In this document: positions 1-4,549 of the stretch, piece by piece
Layout: the number at the start of each line of letters is the position of its first letter
Position numbering within the stretch: position 1 is the first letter of the stretch
DNA from: Parvularcula sp964342585
GTDB lineage: Bacteria > Pseudomonadota > Alphaproteobacteria > Caulobacterales > Parvularculaceae
Direction of reading: 5' to 3'
NCBI GenBank assembly: GCA_964342585.1
Contig: CAYFHK010000147.1
Span: 1-5,792, forward strand
Length of the DNA stretch: 5,792 nucleotides
Program-made: the position numbers and the translations under genes
Notes under the pieces: model-generated
What the model was told of the DNA's origin: nothing
The model's input: only the letters and a program-made list of their open reading frames with translations
Databases searched by the model: none

Positions 1-1
1 G

Positions 2-406
2 CCATCGAGGGACGCGCCTCGCCATGGCCGGTGCCGGAGTTGATAGCTGCGTGAGAGGGAAGATAGCTGCATGAGAGGGAGGCTCGCGGGGCTGCGGCTC
101 GCCGCGCACCCGGCCCCGCTGGCACCCCTTTGGGGGTGGCGGCGGGCGGGGTGTCGTGTACAGTCCGGTTGGTGTGGACATCGAGACGGCCTTGGCCTGA
201 GCGCCTGTCGCTCCATCGTCGTGTCCAAGCTCGGCAGCGCCGAGCGAAGCAATCCAATCGCGTGAAGCTTCCATACCCTCTTGCTGCGGCAGTGCGGCCC
301 AGCTCTGCGGTGCTTCCGGCAGGACCTCTCCTGCCTGGAAATCCGGCGTGCTGGCGCAGGAAGCGGCGGTGAGCGCCGTAGCAAGTACCAAAATCTGTTT
401 ACGCAT
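2..406 (-). CDS. 5' end of an outer-membrane efflux lipoprotein-like gene (NodT/OprM-type), possibly disrupted; runs off the left edge
   Basis: Reading leftward from ATG at 406-404, the frame stays open to the window edge (about 135 codons). Residues 1-17 form a lipoprotein signal (MRK, a hydrophobic stretch, then TAAS-C with Cys17). Residues 17-60 (C-A-S-T-P-D-F, then P33-x-x-W36, then D50-W51 to AAEL) match the start of RND-efflux outer-membrane factors, which typically read C..P.Y......P..W and then W...F.DP.L..L. These lipoproteins trimerise as the outer-membrane channel of tripartite pumps. A GGGGA ribosome site and a good promoter precede the ATG. After residue 60 the family pattern is lost: the rest is Pro/Arg-rich (five prolines in a row) and includes a 20-bp tandem duplication. 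In the +1 frame the pattern resumes briefly as LDTTMERQAL (228-199), suggesting a frameshift. The start is well supported; whether the gene is intact is doubtful. The family assignment is inferred from motif pattern only. Confidence 0.45.
   Translation of the reverse strand, partial: MRKQILVLATALTAASCASTPDFQAGEVLPEAPQSWAALPQQEGMEASRDWIASLGAAELGHDDGATGAQAKAVSMSTPTGLYTTPRPPPPPKGCQRGRVRGEPQPREPPSHAAIFPLTQLSTPAPAMARRVPRW
41..80. repeat. two-copy tandem repeat, 20-bp unit
   Basis: Positions 41-60 and 61-80 match at 18 of 20 bases; the shared core is GATAGCTGC followed by R and TGAGAGGGA. The only differences are T/A at 41/61 and G/A at 51/71. Neither flank carries a further copy. The unit is not a multiple of three, so the duplication would shift any frame crossing it, which argues against this stretch being conserved coding sequence. 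Confidence 0.75.
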
Positions 407-444
407 GCGTTGTCCCCGCACGCCTCGAGCTCTACATGCAGCGC

Positions 445-472
445 ATCGTATGGGCCACATAGCGAAAGTCAA
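445..472 (-). promoter_or_regulatory. sigma70-type promoter for the leftward lipoprotein gene
   Basis: On the minus strand, TTGACT (472-467, 5 of 6 to TTGACA) and TACGAT (450-445, 4 of 6 to TATAAT) are separated by 16 bp. The predicted transcript start is near 438, about 32 nt before the ATG at 406, with GGGGA in the leader as a ribosome site. This is the best promoter match in the window on consensus and spacing. That it drives the leftward gene is inferred from position. Confidence 0.6.
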
Positions 473-482
473 CATAAATTTA

Positions 483-535
483 TCGAAAAACACTAAAACC
501 CTATCGATTGACGTGAAAAAGCTCACGTTTTTCGA
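483..535. other. AT-rich nested inverted repeats between divergent promoters (possible plus-strand terminator at 511-532)
   Basis: Three inverted repeats overlap here. TCGAAAAAC (483-491) pairs with GTTTTTCGA (527-535). ACGTGA (511-516) pairs with TCACGT (523-528) across a 6-nt loop and runs into five Ts (528-532), the layout of a weak intrinsic terminator on the plus strand. GAAAAA (515-520) also pairs with TTTTTC (528-533). Arms at 511-535 are shared, so the pairings exclude one another. No plus-strand gene ends nearby, so if it terminates anything it would be read-through or the phoR leader. Its function is unknown. Confidence 0.45.
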
Positions 536-573
536 GATGTGGTTTTCGAGCTCCCGATCTGGATTCTTTGTTT

Positions 574-591
574 TGAAACAGGGGTGTTTCA
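574..591. repeat. perfect inverted repeat TGAAACA-N4-TGTTTCA, operator-like
   Basis: TGAAACA (574-580), GGGG, TGTTTCA (585-591) form a perfect 7-bp dyad about 100 bp upstream of phoR. A third TGAAACA lies at 621-627 in the same orientation as the first. A dyad plus an isolated half-site suggests a protein-binding operator, though a small RNA hairpin is equally possible. I do not recognise the motif as belonging to a known regulator. Confidence 0.4.
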
Positions 592-636
592 CCTCTGCCC
601 CGGTCTGTGTCATAGAGGCCTGAAACATGGCAGGCT

Positions 637-649
637 TTAATGACATTAA
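637..649. promoter_or_regulatory. palindrome TTAATG-A-CATTAA upstream of phoR
   Basis: A perfect 6-bp-arm palindrome with a one-base centre ends 41 bp before the phoR start. It could be an operator, or its AT-rich core (TTTAAT at 636-641) may serve as a -10 element, but no convincing -35 lies 16-18 bp upstream. It holds two TTAA tetramers spaced by 5 bp, not the 7 bp of a CtrA site. Confidence 0.35.
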
Positions 650-690
650 TCTGCTCCATGCCGCAGAATTTGAAATTAGACGAGTGAACT

Positions 691-2103
691 TTGCGCAAGG
701 TCGATAGAGACTCCCAGCCATCCGTGCGGATCAGGCGCCGGGATACTGCCGCGGTGGCAGCACTCGGTAGTACGGTCTTGCTCTTGCTTTGGATTTTCGG
801 CGAGCTCGGTTTTGTGCCGACCATTGTCGCGATCGCGACCATCGCCGCACTCTCGATCTTTTACTACCTAACTGTCAGCACGACTTTGAATCCGCTACCC
901 CCTGCGCCGCAGGAAGAAGAGGCGCCGCCGGAAGAAACGCCACCAGATGACGAGACCGTCTCCGCCCAGGCCATGCTCGAAGCCATGCCCATACCGGTTT
1001 TGATGATCGGTGGTAGCGGCCGGATCGACAGTGCCAATCCCGCCGCGCGGAGCTTTTTGGGCCTCGGCTCGACGCTGGGGCATCTCTCGGGGGTTCTGCG
1101 CCAGCCGCAAGTCCTGGAAGCGGTCAGCACTGCCCTGCGTGGCGGCGAAGTGGAAGCGGTTGAATATTCCAATATGGCGCCGGTGGAGAGCCATGTCCGC
1201 GCCTTCATTGCGCCGATCGCCATGCCGGCCGATCCGGCCTTGCCCTGGCGGGCCATGCTGGTGCTCCTGGACGAAACCTCGATCAAGCGTGCCGACCGTA
1301 TGCGCGCGGATTTCCTCGCCAATGCGAGCCATGAGCTGCGTACCCCGCTCGCTTCCCTGGCCGGCTTTATCGAAACCTTGCGCGGGCATGCGCGTGATGA
1401 TGAAGAGGCGCGCGAGCGCTTCCTCGGCATTATGTTCGACCAGACCTCGCGCATGCAGCGCCTGATCAATGATCTGCTGTCACTTTCGCGGATCGAAATG
1501 GATGAGCACGTTCCACCAAGCTCCAAGACCGATGTGCGTGTGGTGGCTGTGGATGTGATCGATATGCTTAAGCCCCAGGTCGCGGCCAAATCGATTGCCT
1601 TTTCAACCGAGCTCGCCGAGGAGGCGCGCATTGTCGGCGATCGCGACCAGATCACCGAAGTTGTGCAGAATCTGGTCGAGAATGCGATCAAGTATTCTCC
1701 CGACCAGGCGCAACTCTCCTTGGAGCTGATCACCGATCTTTGCCGCGATGAGGCTGAGCGCCCGGCATTGATGCTTGGCGAGGCATCCAGCCGCCTGACG
1801 CTGGCGGCTCCTCCGACGGAAGCCGGAGACCGTTTTGTCGCTATCCGCGTGCGCGATAGCGGCAAGGGGATTGAGCGGCGTGATCTGCCGCGCCTGTCGG
1901 AGCGCTTTTATCGCGTTGACGGGCAGAAAAGCGGACCGAAAGAGGGCACGGGTCTGGGCCTCGCCATCGTCAAGCATATCGTCAGTCGTCATCGCGGCGG
2001 TTTTACCGTCGAGAGCGCACCCGGTGTCGGCTCGGTCTTTACTGTGTTTTTCAAGCAATTGGACGATCAGTCCACGCCTGAAGACCTGCCCGCTGAAGGC
2101 TGA
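691..2103 (+). CDS. phoR: phosphate-regulon sensor histidine kinase PhoR
   Basis: Membrane histidine kinase that phosphorylates PhoB when phosphate is scarce. The 470-residue product has two membrane segments (about 21-37 and 41-62), an acidic Pro-rich linker (68-88), a PAS-like domain (about 92-195), a HisKA domain with phospho-acceptor His214 in SHELRTPL, an N box (N327, N331), a G1 box D389-S-G-K-G and a G2 box GTGLGL (419-424). The ERFYRVD stretch before G2 is typical of PhoR. It has no large periplasmic sensor domain, as expected for PhoR, which is thought to sense phosphate through Pst and PhoU. About 25 extra residues lie between the N and G1 boxes. The start is uncertain: TTG at 691 gives the longest frame but has only a weak ribosome site (GACGAG near -10); GTG at 724 is the alternative and would still keep both membrane segments. 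phoU and phoB follow on the same strand. Confidence 0.92.
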   Translation: MRKVDRDSQPSVRIRRRDTAAVAALGSTVLLLLWIFGELGFVPTIVAIATIAALSIFYYLTVSTTLNPLPPAPQEEEAPPEETPPDDETVSAQAMLEAMPIPVLMIGGSGRIDSANPAARSFLGLGSTLGHLSGVLRQPQVLEAVSTALRGGEVEAVEYSNMAPVESHVRAFIAPIAMPADPALPWRAMLVLLDETSIKRADRMRADFLANASHELRTPLASLAGFIETLRGHARDDEEARERFLGIMFDQTSRMQRLINDLLSLSRIEMDEHVPPSSKTDVRVVAVDVIDMLKPQVAAKSIAFSTELAEEARIVGDRDQITEVVQNLVENAIKYSPDQAQLSLELITDLCRDEAERPALMLGEASSRLTLAAPPTEAGDRFVAIRVRDSGKGIERRDLPRLSERFYRVDGQKSGPKEGTGLGLAIVKHIVSRHRGGFTVESAPGVGSVFTVFFKQLDDQSTPEDLPAEG

Positions 2104-2124
2104 ATTCAAGCATAAGCTCAGCCA

Positions 2125-2164
2125 TTGTCACAAAACGGTAGCCGTTTTGTCATAAAGCGACGCT
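2125..2164 (+). promoter_or_regulatory. possible Pho box ahead of phoU
   Basis: Two TTGTCA hexamers start at 2125 and 2147, exactly 22 bp apart, which is two 11-bp turns. PhoB sites are direct repeats of CTGTCAT with an 11-bp period (7 bp plus a 4-bp AT-rich spacer). Here the order is TTGTCAC-AAAA-CGGTAGC-CGTT-TTGTCAT-AAAG; the 1st and 3rd repeats fit well (5/7 and 6/7), the intervening one poorly. A -10-like GATATC follows at 2173-2178. Autoregulation of phoU-phoB by PhoB would fit the neighbourhood, but this is inference from spacing and partial matches. Confidence 0.35.
2130..2150 (+). terminator. hairpin 26 bp after phoR: terminator candidate
   Basis: ACAAAACGG (2130-2138), TAG, CCGTTTTGT (2142-2150) is a perfect 9-bp dyad with a 3-nt loop shortly after the phoR stop. 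The A-run upstream and T-run in the 3' arm resemble a short intrinsic terminator, but only CGG/CCG is GC-rich and the Ts lie inside the stem, so it may be weak or an attenuator between phoR and phoU. It overlaps Pho-box-like sequence and may be an operator instead. Confidence 0.45.
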
Positions 2165-2281
2165 CCATCGTCGATATCCCTTCCGCAGTGAAGATGTTCG
2201 TACCTGGCCGAAGCGTGTTGGGGTGCGAGCACCTTAAATGTGTTTGTAGCGGTGTTTTGGGTGAGTTTCGTCGGTGTTTAG

Positions 2282-2287
2282 AGGAGG
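2282..2287 (+). promoter_or_regulatory. ribosome binding site that fixes the phoU start
   Basis: AGGAGG, a full Shine-Dalgarno match, ends 4 nt before ATG at 2292. An in-frame GTG at 2274 lies upstream of this site and has no comparable site of its own, so ATG 2292 is preferred. Confidence 0.8.
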
Positions 2288-2291
2288 GCTT

Positions 2292-2993
2292 ATGCCACTG
2301 TCTCAAAATACGCATATCGTCTCTGCCTATGGCGCGGAGCTGGAAACGCTGACCGATGAGCTCGCGCGGCTTGGCGGGCTTGTGGAGATTCAGCTCACCG
2401 AAGCGCTGTCTGCCTTTGCGCGCCGTGATGCGTCCGTGTCGACCGTCGTGCGTGAGCGTGAGGTCAAGGTGAATGCGCTCACCGATGCGATCGAGAAGCG
2501 CGTCATTCGCTTGTTCGCTCTGCGCCAGCCCATGGCGTCGGATCTGCGGACCACTGTGTCGGCGCTGAAAATCTCCTCCGACCTCGAACGTGTTGGCGAT
2601 CTGGCGAAGAATATTGCTTACCGCGCCCAGGATATGGCGGCTTTCGCGCCGATGGATGAAGCCGGCCAGGTCGAGCGACTTGGTGCGCTCGTCTCCAAGC
2701 AATTGCGCGAAGTGCTTGATGCGATGAGCTCGCTCGAAATCGAACCGGTCTTGCGCGTCTGGCAGGCCGATGATGAGGTCGATGAGCATTATGATGCGCT
2801 GATCCGCGATGTGCTGGTCTCCATGACCCGCAATCCCGACCGGGTGGGCCCGGGCGCTCATATTCTTTTCGTCGGCAAAAATCTCGAACGCGTTGGCGAT
2901 CACGCCACGAATATCGCGGAGTCCGTCCATTTCATGGTGACGGGCACGCATCTGGAAATCAGCAACACTCAGGCAGACCCTAACCGCGAGTAG
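2292..2993 (+). CDS. phoU: phosphate signalling protein PhoU
   Basis: Peripheral cytoplasmic protein that links the Pst transporter to PhoR and keeps PhoB inactive when phosphate is plentiful. From ATG 2292 the product is 233 residues, the usual length. It is all-helical with two PhoU repeats, each ending in the metal-binding signature: DLERVGDLAKNIA (E99, R100, D103) and NLERVGDHATNIA (E199, R200, D203). The N-terminus (Y-x-x-E-L-x-x-L, then the E-I-Q-L-x-E-A stretch) is typical. phoB begins 10 bp after its stop, so the two are almost certainly co-transcribed. The 188-bp gap to phoR is where pst genes sit in many relatives; no pst remnant is recognisable there. Confidence 0.93.
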   Translation: MPLSQNTHIVSAYGAELETLTDELARLGGLVEIQLTEALSAFARRDASVSTVVREREVKVNALTDAIEKRVIRLFALRQPMASDLRTTVSALKISSDLERVGDLAKNIAYRAQDMAAFAPMDEAGQVERLGALVSKQLREVLDAMSSLEIEPVLRVWQADDEVDEHYDALIRDVLVSMTRNPDRVGPGAHILFVGKNLERVGDHATNIAESVHFMVTGTHLEISNTQADPNRE

Positions 2994-3003
2994 GAGAAGA
3001 GCG

Positions 3004-3696
3004 ATGAACCCGCACGTTCTTGTCGTTGAAGATGAAGACGCCCTGGCAACCCTGCTTCAGTATAATCTGGAAAAGGAAGGCTATCAGGTCTCTGCTGCCG
3101 CCGATGGCGAAGAAGCGCTGATCCAGGCGGAGGAAAATACGCCGGATCTGGTTCTGGTTGACTGGATGTTGCCGAAAGTCTCCGGCATTGAGGTTTGCCG
3201 CCGTCTTCGCAGCCGCCAGGAAACGGCGAATGTGCCGATTATCATGCTCACCGCGCGCGGCGAGGAAACCGATCGGGTCCGCGGGCTCGATACCGGTGCT
3301 GATGATTACATCGTCAAACCCTTCTCCATGACCGAGCTCTTCGCGCGCATCCGCGCTGTTTTACGCCGGATCCGGCCGGGGCTCGCCGAGGATATTATCA
3401 AGGCCGGCGATATCACCATGGATCGCGTGGCGCACCGGGTGAAGCGTGCCGAACGCGAGATCCACCTCGGCCCGACCGAATTCCGCCTGCTTGATTACCT
3501 CATGCAGCATCCCGGCCGCGTTTTCTCGCGCGAGCAATTGCTCGATGCCGTGTGGGGGGCCGACGTTTATGTGGAAGCACGTACGGTCGACGTTCATGTC
3601 GGCCGCTTGCGCAAGGCGCTCAATAATAAGGATGAGCGCGACCCGATCCGCACGGTCCGTTCGGCAGGCTATTCCTTCGATGTGAAGGCCGCCTGA
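3004..3696 (+). CDS. phoB: phosphate-regulon response regulator PhoB
   Basis: OmpR/PhoB-family transcription factor activated by PhoR; it binds Pho boxes and recruits sigma70 to phosphate-starvation genes. The 230-residue product has a receiver domain (about 4-120) with acidic pocket E9/D10, phospho-acceptor D53 in VDWMLP, T83 and K105 in VKPF. The DNA-binding winged helix (about 130-227) carries the conserved LGPTEFRLLDYLM segment, the recognition-helix region with RTVDVHVGRLRKAL, and a C-terminal R-T-V-R-S-A-G-Y-S-F. The start is ATG 3004 with GGAGAAGAG as ribosome site, 10 bp after phoU. The receiver, Trp54 after the phospho-Asp and the phoU linkage all favour PhoB over other OmpR-type regulators. 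Confidence 0.95.
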   Translation: MNPHVLVVEDEDALATLLQYNLEKEGYQVSAAADGEEALIQAEENTPDLVLVDWMLPKVSGIEVCRRLRSRQETANVPIIMLTARGEETDRVRGLDTGADDYIVKPFSMTELFARIRAVLRRIRPGLAEDIIKAGDITMDRVAHRVKRAEREIHLGPTEFRLLDYLMQHPGRVFSREQLLDAVWGADVYVEARTVDVHVGRLRKALNNKDERDPIRTVRSAGYSFDVKAA

Positions 3697-3746
3697 CCGG
3701 CGGAGCACCGGCGGAAAGCCCAAATTACCCCATCCGCAAAGAAAGA

Positions 3747-3773
3747 CGGCCGCCTCGAGGGATGAGGCGGCCG
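3747..3773. terminator. bidirectional intrinsic terminator between convergent phoB and gcrA
   Basis: CGGCCGCCTC (3747-3756) pairs perfectly with GAGGCGGCCG (3764-3773) over a 7-nt loop. The 10-bp stem is almost wholly GC. On the minus strand it is followed by TCTTTCTTTG, a fair T-rich tail for gcrA transcripts; on the plus strand the tail is only CTTATCT. It lies 50 bp after phoB and 40 bp after gcrA, so it probably serves both. Confidence 0.75.
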
Positions 3774-3812
3774 CTTATCTACCGGACGAGGGGGTGAGAG
3801 GGGGATGTCCGG

Positions 3813-4346
3813 TTAGAAGTTATAGCGTCGTGTGGCTGCAATCGCATCGAGTGCGGCGGCAGCGTCTGCTGTGCGACGGCGACGCTTCTGACTTGGCTGG
3901 TAGGCCATATTGGCGTGCGCTTCGCAGTAGGTGCTGTCCCCGGTCGTCTTGCGTCCACAGAAACGGAAGTTCGACGAGGCGGGGTCTCCAATCGGCCATT
4001 TGCACATGGAATCCCGGAGGGTGAGAACCGTGGCATAATCGCCTGAAGGCAGTACGGCTGGTTCCACCGGAGCCTCGGCCTGAGCCGGCGGCGCCGAGGG
4101 GGAGGAGGGGCGCGGCGCGGGTCTTGCTGGCGCGGTGGTAGCCGTTGTTGTGCGCGGCCGGGACGGCTTTGCAGTGCGGCGTGCCGGACGGGACGGCGTG
4201 GCGCGGCCGGAAAGACCAAGGCGATGCACCTTGCCAATCACCGCATTTCGGGTCACACCGCCAAGCTGTTTAGCGATCTGACTCGCGCTCAGGCCTTCAG
4301 ACCAGAGCTTCTTGAGTTGTTCTACGCGTTCATCCGTCCAAGCCAT
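3813..4346 (-). CDS. gcrA: cell-cycle regulator GcrA
   Basis: Alphaproteobacterial sigma70 cofactor. In Caulobacter GcrA binds domain 2 of sigma70 and activates promoters with CcrM-methylated GANTC sites during S phase, feeding into ctrA and division genes. The 177-residue product starts M-A-W-T-D-E-R-V, and residues 3-46 form the diagnostic DNA-binding helix-turn-helix (W-x-E-G-L-S-A-S-Q-I-A-K-Q-L, then T-R-N-A-V-I-G-K-V-H-R-L-G-L). A Pro/Ala/Ser/Thr-rich basic linker spans about 48-97. The C-terminal sigma-interacting part (about 103-151) contains CKWPIGDP, FRFCG and YCEAH, with C115, C130, C141 and H144, a possible metal knot by spacing. A basic run KRRRR follows. Length is normal for the family. 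The start is ATG 4346 with GGGAGA about 9 nt upstream. It is transcribed alone, convergent with phoB and divergent from the permease gene. Confidence 0.95.
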   Translation of the reverse strand: MAWTDERVEQLKKLWSEGLSASQIAKQLGGVTRNAVIGKVHRLGLSGRATPSRPARRTAKPSRPRTTTATTAPARPAPRPSSPSAPPAQAEAPVEPAVLPSGDYATVLTLRDSMCKWPIGDPASSNFRFCGRKTTGDSTYCEAHANMAYQPSQKRRRRTADAAAALDAIAATRRYNF

Positions 4347-4406
4347 CGCACTAGGTCTCCCGGTGAGTGGCGCTCCTTACCTTGATGAGGGTAAATTGCG
4401 CATATC

Positions 4407-4421
4407 TCAATTCATGTTTAA
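4407..4421 (-). promoter_or_regulatory. CtrA-like binding site just downstream of the gcrA promoter
   Basis: The minus strand reads TTAA-ACATGAA-TTGA, one mismatch from the CtrA consensus TTAA-N7-TTAA; its first eight bases TTAAACAT differ at one position from the preferred TTAACCAT. It lies about 5-19 bp after the predicted transcript start, where a bound protein would block transcription. CtrA is known to repress gcrA in Caulobacter. The site match is seen; its use is inferred. Confidence 0.5.
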
Positions 4422-4432
4422 TTACACTAGAT

Positions 4433-4460
4433 ATTGTATCCAGCGGAGCGCGAGCCACAA
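4433..4460 (-). promoter_or_regulatory. candidate gcrA promoter
   Basis: On the minus strand TACAAT (4438-4433, 5 of 6 to the -10 consensus) lies 16 bp after TTGTGG (4460-4455, only the TTG matching). The predicted transcript start is near 4426, giving a leader of about 80 nt. The -10 is convincing; the -35 is poor, as expected for a promoter that needs an activator. Confidence 0.45.
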
Positions 4461-4494
4461 GATCCGCCTATGACCTCACCTGTGGAAAGCTCTC

Positions 4495-4523
4495 TTGCCA
4501 CGTCAATCGTTAACGGTGATGGT
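4495..4523 (+). promoter_or_regulatory. weak candidate promoter for the ABC permease gene
   Basis: TTGCCA (4495-4500, 5 of 6 to the -35 consensus) is followed after 17 bp by GATGGT (4518-4523), a poor -10. The start would be near 4530, about 20 nt before the ATG. A GANTC site (GAGTC, 4538-4542) lies between this and the start codon. The -35 alone is persuasive. Confidence 0.3.
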
Positions 4524-4549
4524 TACCGAGAGATTAAGAGTCATTCGTT

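Noticed and set aside
122..139. Hairpin CACCCC-TTTG-GGGGTG as a terminator
   Set aside because: The stem is 6 bp, no T-run follows on either strand, and no gene ends there.
150..185. Insertion-sequence end near TGTCGTGTACAG
   Set aside because: No matching inverted end, target duplication or transposase frame is visible in the window, so an IS cannot be supported.
71..372. Short plus-strand frames in the left end
   Set aside because: They are opposite the lipoprotein-like frame, have no ribosome site and show no recognisable motif.
607..650. Pho box ahead of phoR (GTGTCAT at 607; ATGTCAT and CTGCCAT on the minus strand)
   Set aside because: The half-sites are 13 bp apart or have no partner at the required 11-bp offset, so they do not fit the PhoB repeat period.
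864..1865. 333-codon open frame on the minus strand opposite phoR
   Set aside because: It lies entirely antisense to a gene with all kinase motifs; its Ser/Arg-rich product has no recognisable domain and arises from GC-biased codons on the other strand.
2118..2951. 277-codon minus-strand frame opposite phoU
   Set aside because: Antisense shadow of phoU extending into the phoR-phoU gap; no family pattern and no convincing ribosome site.
4508..4528. CtrA site in the repeated GTTAACGG / GGTTACCG motif before the permease gene
   Set aside because: TTAA at 4510-4513 has GGTT, not TTAA, after seven bases; the near-repeat is short and may be chance.
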